NCBI GenBank assembly: GCA_023417475.1
Contig: JAEZFP010000069.1
Span: 1 to 5,156 of the forward strand
Origin: Bacillota bacterium
GTDB taxonomy: Bacteria > Bacillota > UBA4882 > UBA8346
Length of the DNA: 5,156 nt
Direction of reading: 5' to 3'
Part shown: positions 1 through 4,920 of the stretch, piece after piece
How the letters are laid out: each line of letters starts with the position of its first letter
Position numbering within the stretch: position 1 is the stretch's first letter
Notes under the pieces: model-generated
What the model saw: the letters and a program-made list of their open reading frames with translations, nothing else
What the model was told of the DNA's origin: nothing
Databases searched by the model: none
Program-made: the position numbers and the translations under genes

Positions 1-361
1 GTTAATATTAATATTAATCGAAGTTTTAATTAATATATTTTCTATATTTATTCGATAAAAGGATATTATTACTAGTTTTATAATTTACAAGTGATTTTAT
101 GATCTTGAAACTCCGATTTCCCATGAATTAAAAAGTAGCGACTTAACTAATATAATTATTTTGTGTGATTCATAGTAATTAGATTGTAAAGTATGTTGAA
201 TTGGTATCAAAGAAAGTTATTGTTAGTAATAATCCTTCTAAAGAAAAATATTAATACTTTTCGATTAAAATCCCGATTTAAATACATTATCATCACTTTT
301 ATGATGTGTGTTAAGTTTTCATATTCTTATGAGTTTTTTTATAAATTAAAATAGTTAAAGT
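1..361. other. Gene-free AT-rich stretch left of the integrase gene
   Basis: No open reading frame of useful length, tRNA or other RNA gene is visible here on either strand. The stretch is very AT-rich. It opens with a perfect 16-base palindrome at 2-17 (TTAATATTAATATTAA) and contains two small hairpins at 291-306 and 319-332, the second followed by seven T's. A TATA-like TTTATAAT at 77-84 and a GTGAT at 91-95 precede a ten-codon frame from the ATG at 99 to the TAA at 129; this is too short to call a gene. If the integrase belongs to an element extending leftward, this stretch is inside that element. Confidence 0.6.
319..340 (+). terminator. Possible rightward terminator: short hairpin plus T-run
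   Basis: TCATA at 319-323 pairs with TATGA at 328-332 around a four-base loop, and seven T's follow at 334-340. It faces the 3' end of the leftward integrase gene, so it could stop transcription arriving from the left. The stem is only five base pairs and AT-rich, and archaeal termination depends mainly on the T-run, so the call is weak. Confidence 0.3.
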
Positions 362-1489
362 TCAATCACTTTTATTTAGCTCATTTAAGACTACTGGATT
401 GGTAAGGATGTCTTCCATGTATTTTTTCATTTGTTCCATTTCTTTCATTTTTTTCTCCATTTCTTCAAGTTTTTTGTCTGTTATTACATTTACTTCCACA
501 TCTCCAAAGAAGTATAATGAAGACATATGTGTAATATATTCGTGTTTAAGCCTTTCTAATGGAGTAAAAAAGTAAGCCCTTGTTAATGGATCCTTCCTAT
601 GGCCAACAACTTGACGTATGTAATGGTGGTGCATTCCCGCAGCTTCCATGGTATTTGTGAAGTACTTTCGAAATGAATGGCTATGCATATAGCTATAAGT
701 TTTTTCTATAGGCCAACCCAATTTTTTGTTTAATTGTCTCAAATATCTTTGAAAAACATCTTCTCGAACTTGTTTGCCTGTGTTACCCCTAAAAAGAGGA
801 TCATAAATACTTTCTGGAGGATTTTGTTCTAAATACATCCCCAAATATTCTGTTGCTTCTGGAGTGCAGAATGTGTAATGTTTTGTGGTGGTTTTTTGTC
901 TTTGAATTTTCCATGTTTGTATGTTATAGCCTTCCAAATTGTTTATTTCCTCAAAGTTTAGACTTTGGATGTCTAAACCATCTGTGGAAATGTTTAATGA
1001 ATCAAAATAATCCTTTACTGATAAGTTAAGTACATCAACTAAGGTTATTCCGGATGTACACATTAAAATGATAATAACAGAGTGTCTTAGGGATGAATTT
1101 TCAATTGCAAGTTTAATATCTTCTTTATTTGGTACTTCTTCCTCTTTTAAATCAGGACTGTTGTAACTATAATTTCGTTTGGGTATTTGGATTTCAAAAT
1201 GTGTGTAAAATCCTCTAATTGTTGTTATAGTGTCAACAATTTTTTTAGGACTGTAATTCTTTCCAATTAAATAGTCTTGTAGATCTTGTAGATGTTTTTT
1301 CACTTTACGTTTTCTCATCCTTTGTCCAGTATCCTCATCATTTTCTGCTTCCTCTATCAATTGAGAGGGTGAAAGACCTGTTACTTGGCAATAAATAATA
1401 AATTTCCTTTTGTAACTTCTAATTGATCCGGGTTTAAGATTGCGGTTTAATACGAATTCTATATATAATGGATCTTTTTCCAAATGCAT
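362..1489 (-). CDS. Archaeal tyrosine recombinase / site-specific integrase
   Basis: This 375-residue protein is a tyrosine-family site-specific recombinase, expected to cut and rejoin DNA at attachment sites of an integrated element. Residues 1-110 look like the SAM-like core-binding domain (GSIRSYKRKF near the start, a helical stretch, then RGFYTHF). Residues 120-330 form the catalytic domain. Visible catalytic signatures are Lys199 in RQKTTTKHY, H271-S-F-R274 (box II), G296-H297, and the likely nucleophile Tyr306, nine residues after the His as in XerD. At the box I position (SGITLVDVLNL), where most relatives have Arg, there is Thr149. Residues 338-361 (KKLEEMEKKMKEMEQMKKY) form a charged coiled coil that may mediate multimerisation. 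The start is ATG with a weak AGGA ten bases upstream. It is transcribed away from the long inverted repeat at 1511-1566. The family call is firm; the site it acts on is unknown. Confidence 0.93.
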   Translation of the reverse strand: MHLEKDPLYIEFVLNRNLKPGSIRSYKRKFIIYCQVTGLSPSQLIEEAENDEDTGQRMRKRKVKKHLQDLQDYLIGKNYSPKKIVDTITTIRGFYTHFEIQIPKRNYSYNSPDLKEEEVPNKEDIKLAIENSSLRHSVIIILMCTSGITLVDVLNLSVKDYFDSLNISTDGLDIQSLNFEEINNLEGYNIQTWKIQRQKTTTKHYTFCTPEATEYLGMYLEQNPPESIYDPLFRGNTGKQVREDVFQRYLRQLNKKLGWPIEKTYSYMHSHSFRKYFTNTMEAAGMHHHYIRQVVGHRKDPLTRAYFFTPLERLKHEYITHMSSLYFFGDVEVNVITDKKLEEMEKKMKEMEQMKKYMEDILTNPVVLNELNKSD

Positions 1490-1499
1490 TGTATCAATT

Positions 1500-1503
1500 T
1501 CCT
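1500..1503 (-). promoter_or_regulatory. Weak ribosome binding site of the integrase gene
   Basis: On the minus strand AGGA lies ten bases before the ATG at 1487-1489. It matches the anti-Shine-Dalgarno sequence only partly, and its spacing is slightly long, so translation may be weak. An AT-rich stretch reading ATAAATA on the minus strand (about 1508-1515) could be a TATA box, but it is so close that a transcript from it would begin almost at the ATG. Confidence 0.35.
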
Positions 1504-1510
1504 AGGCTTA

Positions 1511-1566
1511 TTTATGTGAATATTAGTAATAATAATTTATGATATTATTATTACTTATCACATAAA
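1511..1566. repeat. Long two-part inverted repeat upstream of the integrase gene
   Basis: Two nested pairs of perfect arms are visible. The outer arms are TTTATGTGA (1511-1519) and TCACATAAA (1558-1566), nine bases each. The inner arms are AGTAATAATAAT (1525-1536) and ATTATTATTACT (1544-1555), twelve bases each, around a seven-base centre. The arms are separated by five bases on the left and two on the right. The structure lies 22 bases before the integrase start codon and covers its promoter region. It could be an operator for a dimeric repressor or the recombinase itself, an arm-type binding site of the integrase, or a structured 5' leader. The symmetry is directly seen; the function is inferred. 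Confidence 0.75.
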
Positions 1567-1588
1567 CACACGGCAAATTGATCATGAG

Positions 1589-1620
1589 TTCTAATCCCCC
1601 TCGAGGCTTTGCTTTTTTTT
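1589..1620 (+). other. Candidate attachment site: tRNA 3'-end-like remnant plus T-run
   Basis: TTCTAAT (1589-1595) resembles a tRNA T-loop. It is followed by CCCCC (1596-1600) as a 3' T-stem strand, TCGAGGC (1601-1607) as a 3' acceptor strand, T1608 at the discriminator position, and after TTGC a run of eight T's (1613-1620) like a tRNA gene terminator. The 5' T-stem does not pair (ATGAG instead of GGGGG), so this is not a complete tRNA gene. Archaeal tyrosine integrases often recombine at tRNA 3' ends and leave such a remnant, and an integrase gene starts 100 bases away. Against the call, T-loop position 57 is T instead of the usual purine, and no 5' half is in the window. Confidence 0.3.
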
Positions 1621-1628
1621 ATGAATTT

Positions 1629-1679
1629 GAGGAGGTATATGTGATTAAGATTATAAATAAGCCATTAATACAAAATTAA
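1629..1679 (+). other. Strong ribosome binding site followed by a 12-codon frame
   Basis: GAGGAGGT at 1629-1636 is a near-perfect match to the archaeal anti-Shine-Dalgarno sequence. Four bases later a GTG at 1641 opens a frame of 12 codons (MIKIINKPLIQN) ending in TAA at 1677-1679. An overlapping ATG at 1639 meets a stop at once. It could be a tiny gene, the surviving 5' end of a gene lost on the chromosome side of the putative attachment site, or chance. No promoter is clear apart from the T-rich stretch before it. Confidence 0.25.
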
Positions 1680-1691
1680 TTTTAAACCCAA

Positions 1692-2094
1692 TTAATTTTT
1701 AGTCTTAATAGTTTTAAGCAAGAAAATATGCACAGTTACAGCCAATCCAACAATCGTGAGCACTAAAATCATGATGTTCTGCCTTAAAATGAACATGGAT
1801 GCAATCAGTGTTATCCACAAGAATAAGATGCTCTTGAGTTTTACATCGTTAGGCACACCTTTTTTTTGTTTTGTAATTTTCTATGTAACTTCCAAAATAT
1901 CTGTTGTTTGAAATCCATTTCTCGGCTTTCTCTGAGCTCTGTGTAAAACAAAAAAATGCTGCTAATACTAATGGAGTCGTGGGTAAAACAGGAGTTACTA
2001 CTCCTACAGCGCCAATACCTAGAAGTGTTACTCCTAGACTGAAAAAAATCATTCTCTTAAATCCATGATCATGACTTCCTACATCTGTTGACAC
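1692..2094 (-). pseudogene. DUF454/YbaN-type membrane protein gene, frameshifted
   Basis: As it stands the first frame gives only 81 residues (1849-2094, ending in RCA). The N-terminal part matches the DUF454 (YbaN) family: a hydrophobic segment at residues 16-34, the family motif PVLPTTP at 35-41, a second hydrophobic segment, then RYFGSYIENY at 66-74. The reading frame breaks in a run of eight A's (T-run at 1860-1867 on the plus strand). With seven A's it would continue as KTKKGVPNDVKLKS, followed by two more membrane segments and a stop at 1692-1694, giving 133 residues, close to the usual family size. The start must be GTG at 2092-2094 or later, because an in-frame stop lies just upstream; ATG at 2052 (Met15) is the alternative. 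The biochemical role of DUF454 proteins is unknown. A recent mutation, slippage-based expression or a base-calling error would all fit. Confidence 0.85.
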
Positions 2095-2121
2095 ATTAAA
2101 TTAACTTAGAAACGTTCAGGA

Positions 2122-2129
2122 AATATAAA
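2122..2129 (-). promoter_or_regulatory. TATA-like box before the DUF454 gene
   Basis: The minus strand reads TTTATATT here, about 30 bases before the GTG start at 2092-2094. With the usual archaeal spacing of about 25-27 bases, transcription would begin very near that GTG, giving an almost leaderless message. This agrees with the absence of a ribosome binding site in front of the GTG. The box lies in generally AT-rich sequence, so it may be chance. Confidence 0.35.
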
Positions 2130-2144
2130 AAATATTTTAAAAAA
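2127..2144 (-). terminator. T-rich terminator of the flavoprotein gene
   Basis: Just after the stop of the leftward gene at 2176, the minus strand has two runs of six T's (2139-2144 and 2127-2132). Paired T-runs are a common form of intrinsic terminator in methanogens. No stable hairpin precedes them. The element overlaps the TATA-like box of the next gene, so stop and restart of transcription would be tightly packed here. Confidence 0.4.
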
Positions 2145-2175
2145 GGACTATTTTTTTAATTTGGATTATTATGTT

Positions 2176-3246
2176 TTATAGTTTGAGGTTTGGATATCTG
2201 TTTCTCATATAAAAAAAGGCCATTGGATAGATGATTTTCTGAAGAATGTTGAAATTGTGGAAAGAATGAAGGTATTTAAGAGGATCTTTGGAGTTGTAAA
2301 TTCTTTTTAAAAGGAAGGAGTAGTTGAATCCAAATTTTTCCCAGAGAAACCGGTTAACAACCCCAGATTTAAATTTGTTTTTGAAATATTTATCAATATT
2401 TTCATAGTAATCTTCGTAACCTTCTCCATCTAAGATACATTTAGCGGCCATATATCCCGATTTAACTGCATTTCTAATACCAAATCCCCATAATAAATCC
2501 TGATATCCTGCTTTCTCCCCAACTAATATTTGGTTTTTATTTTTAAGGATTTCATTTCTAAAACTGCCGTAACCCGCGAACTTGTTTGAATCTCCCTTTT
2601 TAATATCATATCTATTTACAAATGCCTGTAATGTTCTATCAAAGTACATGTTTATATCTTCAAAGTTTTCAAATATTACAGTTGCGAGGCATCCAAATCC
2701 ATTGGAAACAAGTAGGTAAGAGTAACCCCTGAATGCGTAGTAGTTGTTTACCAAACCTACAGCTAGATTTTCGTGGTCTGTTTTGAATGTTAAACCCTTA
2801 CCAACAGCAAATTTATATTTAGAATCATGACCTGTAGCAACTATGTCCACGTCATTTACAGGTACAGTTTCATCAAATCTTATATCCACACCACTTTCGA
2901 ATGCCTGTTCTTTTAAACTATAATCTAAACTATTATTATCCGTTCCACGTTTTATAAGATAAAATGCGGCCTTTTTACATGTGAAGTTCCAGTCTTCCTT
3001 GTTGTTGGTAATTGTAAGGTTTTTGTAAGGTTCACATTCAAAGTTACAATTAATATTCATCTTCCGAAATTCCTTTAGCACGTCTTGTTCTTCTGTCCAG
3101 TTTTCAAGACCCTGAAGATTTCGTTTAACACCTTCACCCACATCATTATTCCTTTCATAAACCACAACGTTGTATCCTTCCGAAGCAAGGTTTATAGCTG
3201 CAGTTAAACCCGATGGTCCTGCACCTAAAATTTTCACAGTTTCCAT
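2176..3246 (-). CDS. FAD-dependent oxidoreductase of the geranylgeranyl reductase superfamily
   Basis: This 356-residue flavoprotein binds FAD through an N-terminal Rossmann fold: G8-A-G-P-S-G13, followed by Glu31 at the end of the second strand for the ribose. ATGH at 137-140 matches the usual internal ATG strand. LVGEKAGYQDLLWGFGIRNA at 241-260 is the second FAD motif, normally GD-AG...G.GI..A, here with Glu244 in place of Asp. The GFGIRNAVKSGYMAAK helix is typical of geranylgeranyl reductases, which saturate archaeal lipid chains. However, the protein is shorter than the usual roughly 390-400 residues, and the usual substrate motif of the YxWxFP type is replaced by GYSYLLV at 174-180. The actual substrate is therefore uncertain; a polyprenoid or other hydrophobic substrate is a guess. 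The C-terminus (295-356) is basic and aromatic and could touch the membrane. The start is ATG with no clear ribosome binding site. The gene stands alone, divergent from the surface-protein genes. Confidence 0.85.
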   Translation of the reverse strand: METVKILGAGPSGLTAAINLASEGYNVVVYERNNDVGEGVKRNLQGLENWTEEQDVLKEFRKMNINCNFECEPYKNLTITNNKEDWNFTCKKAAFYLIKRGTDNNSLDYSLKEQAFESGVDIRFDETVPVNDVDIVATGHDSKYKFAVGKGLTFKTDHENLAVGLVNNYYAFRGYSYLLVSNGFGCLATVIFENFEDINMYFDRTLQAFVNRYDIKKGDSNKFAGYGSFRNEILKNKNQILVGEKAGYQDLLWGFGIRNAVKSGYMAAKCILDGEGYEDYYENIDKYFKNKFKSGVVNRFLWEKFGFNYSFLLKRIYNSKDPLKYLHSFHNFNILQKIIYPMAFFYMRNRYPNLKL

Positions 3247-3552
3247 GCTCTTATTTATGAATTTTCAAAAATAAAAAATTTCACTGAAAAACGTGAAGGT
3301 TTTATCCCATATACAAATATCTCAATTAAAAACTAATGAAAATGGTTGTCGTATAGAAACCTTATTTGGATAATTTAAAAGGAAAATATGTGGATTAAAT
3401 CATTATTTTGACATCTACATCCAGTTAAATGGGTTTTCAGAATCCAATTCTCATATAGCTCCCAATTAACGTTTATAATGTATTGTGACATTTTGATTGA
3501 AACTTATTTTTAAGAGTTGTCATGTTCTGGTTATTTTTTAAAAAATATTTAA

Positions 3553-3577
3553 TCGGAAGTATGTTTCCTTTTTCCGA
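3553..3577. repeat. Inverted repeat beside the surface-gene promoter, possible operator
   Basis: TCGGAA at 3553-3558 is the exact reverse complement of TTCCGA at 3572-3577, with 13 bases between them. The right arm ends five bases before the TATA-like box, over the position of the BRE element. This spacing is about two helical turns centre to centre, which suits a dimeric regulator that controls the downstream gene pair. The arms are short, so chance is possible. Confidence 0.35.
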
Positions 3578-3580
3578 ATG

Positions 3581-3590
3581 ATTTAAATAT
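3581..3590 (+). promoter_or_regulatory. TATA-like box of the surface-protein gene pair
   Basis: ATTTAAATAT is a good archaeal TATA-type sequence. With the usual distance of about 25-27 bases to the transcription start, the message would begin at about 3611-3614. That is at or just after the ATG at 3610 and about ten bases before the ribosome binding site at 3623-3630. The spacing therefore argues that translation starts further down than 3610. Confidence 0.5.
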
Positions 3591-3609
3591 TAGAAATTTT
3601 ACATTAAAA

Positions 3610-4875
3610 ATGATAATAAATAGAGGTGATTTTATAGACAAAAAAGTAATTGCAGTGCTCATGGCACTGTTAATAATTAATTTAACACCAGCTAGTGCCT
3701 TTGATATGGCAGGCATACAAAATAATGTCAATAAAATAGATAATTATACCCATGCAGATGGGTGGTATAAATTTTGGCATTTCTTCGACTTTACCAATGC
3801 AATAGCAAGTTTATGCTCCCAAATAATGGATACCGCCAATGAATTGCCATCTGATCTACAACGAGGAGTTGTATTGCTACCAAAAGTAATGGATGATAGA
3901 AACGAATTGGATGCAAGGAATGAAAAATTAAATACATTGACAAAATATTATTCCAACGACACATTGAAAAGTGACTGGGTAAATGAAACCAATGAAACCA
4001 ATGAATTAGATAACAACATTACAAACAATAACACGCCAAAAACAAACAATTTAACTGAAAAAACAAATACAAATGTTAAAATGGCTCAACACACCACAAA
4101 TACTGTTACTAACTCATCAAATTCATCTGGAAACCAATTCTCAAACAAATTGAGTAATAATGCAGTTGTTGACGAATCAAATACCTCAAATAAAACTAAA
4201 AATAACATCAAACAAAATACATCAACTCCTCCAAAAGAAGTGATAGATAATGCGGCCTACATACAAAAACAACTAAAAGAAGAGGGCATTGATGTAAAAG
4301 TGGTTCATCGTAACTTAAATCAACTTCAAAAGAACGATCTAGTTCAATTAGTTGATATGCATGGATATATAAAATATATGGTATATGAAGGAAATACAAC
4401 CCAAGATGGAAATCCTGCAGTCATACTCTACAATGGCTTAAATGATCAGACTGTTACATATCATAAATTTATGAAAGCATACACTGGCCAAGTACTTGAA
4501 TTATCCAATAATAACGATACAAATGTTACAACGGTAGATGTAGCTGAAAAAATTTATTCTAATCACCTAAACATATTAACACAAAAAATTGGAACTTTCA
4601 GTGATTGGATTTCAGTAGGAACTGCATTGGAGTGGATGGGAAGTGTTGTAATCGGATTAACAGTAATAGTAGGATCTATAGCGGCAATAGTTCTAGCATG
4701 TGGAGAGAAAATTTCGGCATTAGCTGTAGCAATAATATCCGCCATAATCACTGCAATTATAGTTGTCATAGGAGTAGCAATACTTACAACAGGAATAATA
4801 TTAGTTTCTGTGCTTCAAAAAAATTCTGATGATACCAAAGCTGAAAAAGACGATTTAACAAACCAATGTATTTAA
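3610..4875 (+). CDS. Exported, sequon-rich membrane-anchored protein with a degenerate C39-like domain
   Basis: I do not recognise a named family for the whole protein. As called it has 421 residues. Residues 11-30 form a signal peptide (KK, hydrophobic core, cleavage after PASA). Residues 31-115 are a unique region with Trp/Phe-rich GWYKFWHFFDF. Residues 116-206 are an Asn/Thr/Ser-rich linker with a tandem NETNETNE. Residues 209-298 resemble the second half of a C39-type peptidase domain (QKNDLVQLV, then KYMVYEG, a two-strand turn, HKFMKAYTGQVLEL), but the catalytic Cys is absent and the His position is Lys255. Residues 343-363 and 369-402 are strongly hydrophobic and probably anchor it in the membrane, followed by a charged tail. 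The mature part has 15 N-X-S/T sequons, which fits heavy N-glycosylation outside the cell. GAGGTGAT at 3623-3630 lies inside the frame and points to AUA at 3634 (codon 9) as the likely true start. A second similar-style gene follows after 45 bases. Confidence 0.85.
   Translation: MIINRGDFIDKKVIAVLMALLIINLTPASAFDMAGIQNNVNKIDNYTHADGWYKFWHFFDFTNAIASLCSQIMDTANELPSDLQRGVVLLPKVMDDRNELDARNEKLNTLTKYYSNDTLKSDWVNETNETNELDNNITNNNTPKTNNLTEKTNTNVKMAQHTTNTVTNSSNSSGNQFSNKLSNNAVVDESNTSNKTKNNIKQNTSTPPKEVIDNAAYIQKQLKEEGIDVKVVHRNLNQLQKNDLVQLVDMHGYIKYMVYEGNTTQDGNPAVILYNGLNDQTVTYHKFMKAYTGQVLELSNNNDTNVTTVDVAEKIYSNHLNILTQKIGTFSDWISVGTALEWMGSVVIGLTVIVGSIAAIVLACGEKISALAVAIISAIITAIIVVIGVAILTTGIILVSVLQKNSDDTKAEKDDLTNQCI
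3623..3630 (+). promoter_or_regulatory. Ribosome binding site inside the called gene, pointing to an AUA start
   Basis: GAGGTGAT is an excellent match to the archaeal anti-Shine-Dalgarno sequence. Three bases later comes ATA (3634-3636), which continues as GAC AAA AAA GTA ATT. Starting there gives MDKKVIAVLMALL..., a compact signal peptide. The ATG at 3610 lies upstream of this site and has no ribosome binding site of its own. The next gene has the same layout, GGTGAT then ATG GAA AAA AAA ATT, which supports the reading. Confidence 0.55.
3982..4008 (+). repeat. Short tandem repeat coding for NETNETNE
   Basis: The nine-base unit AATGAAACC occurs twice in tandem (3982-3990 and 3991-3999), followed by a partial third copy (AATGAATTA, 4000-4008). 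It is in frame and encodes two consecutive N-E-T glycosylation sequons in the linker of the exported protein. Tandem duplication of such a unit would add or remove sequons without shifting the frame. Confidence 0.7.
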
Positions 4876-4883
4876 TCATTTCA

Positions 4884-4890
4884 TTTTTTT
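4884..4890 (+). terminator. T-run between the two surface-protein genes
   Basis: Seven T's lie nine bases after the TAA stop at 4873-4875. A T-run of this kind can act as a partial terminator in archaea. No strong TATA box separates it from the next gene, so it more likely lowers readthrough within one transcription unit than ends it. Confidence 0.3.
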
Positions 4891-4909
4891 AGATATCAAT
4901 GGGAAATAT

Positions 4910-4915
4910 GGTGAT
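4910..4915 (+). promoter_or_regulatory. Ribosome binding site of the second surface-protein gene
   Basis: GGTGAT lies five bases before the ATG at 4921 and decides the start. It rules against the in-phase-shifted ATGs at 4908 and 4917, which open other frames. Confidence 0.65.
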
Positions 4916-4920
4916 AATGG

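Larger units (their letters stand above)
3247..3609. other. Divergent intergenic region with promoters for both sides
   Basis: This region separates the leftward flavoprotein gene from the rightward surface-protein genes. I see no gene or structural RNA. Near the left edge the minus strand has a weak TATA-like AATTTTTTAT (3271-3280) about 30 bases before the flavoprotein ATG, and beside it a small inverted repeat TTCAC/GTGAA (3280-3284 and 3293-3297). At the right edge are a second inverted repeat (3553-3577) and a TATA-like box (3581-3590). Between them a seven-codon frame with a good ribosome binding site (ATG at 3388) is too short to call. Confidence 0.55.

Noticed and set aside
2..17. Perfect 16-base palindrome TTAATATTAATATTAA
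   Set aside because: Made only of A and T in a low-complexity stretch; such palindromes arise easily and nothing nearby gives it a role.
99..131. Ten-codon frame after a TATA-like box and GTGAT
   Set aside because: Too short to be supported as a gene; in DNA this AT-rich, TATA-like boxes and GTGAT occur by chance.
1525..1555. TAA/ATT triplet runs as a CRISPR-like or microsatellite array
   Set aside because: There are no spacers and no unit longer than three bases; the runs are the two arms of one inverted repeat.
1589..1608. A complete tRNA gene at the tRNA-like 3' end
   Set aside because: The upstream bases do not form a T-stem, and no anticodon arm or 5' acceptor strand can be found, so at most a remnant is present.
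3388..3411. Seven-codon frame (MWIKSLF) after AAAGGA in the divergent intergenic region
   Set aside because: Too short, no downstream gene close enough for it to act as a leader peptide, and no sign of conservation to judge.
3549..3731. A 60-codon minus-strand frame overlapping the start of the surface-protein gene
   Set aside because: It is a shadow of the rightward gene and its promoter, has no ribosome binding site and no recognisable protein pattern.
4208..4829. Three frames of 63-74 codons opposite or out of phase with the surface-protein gene
   Set aside because: They lie wholly inside the 421-codon gene, have no start signals, and their residues are by-products of the Asn/Ile-rich coding strand.
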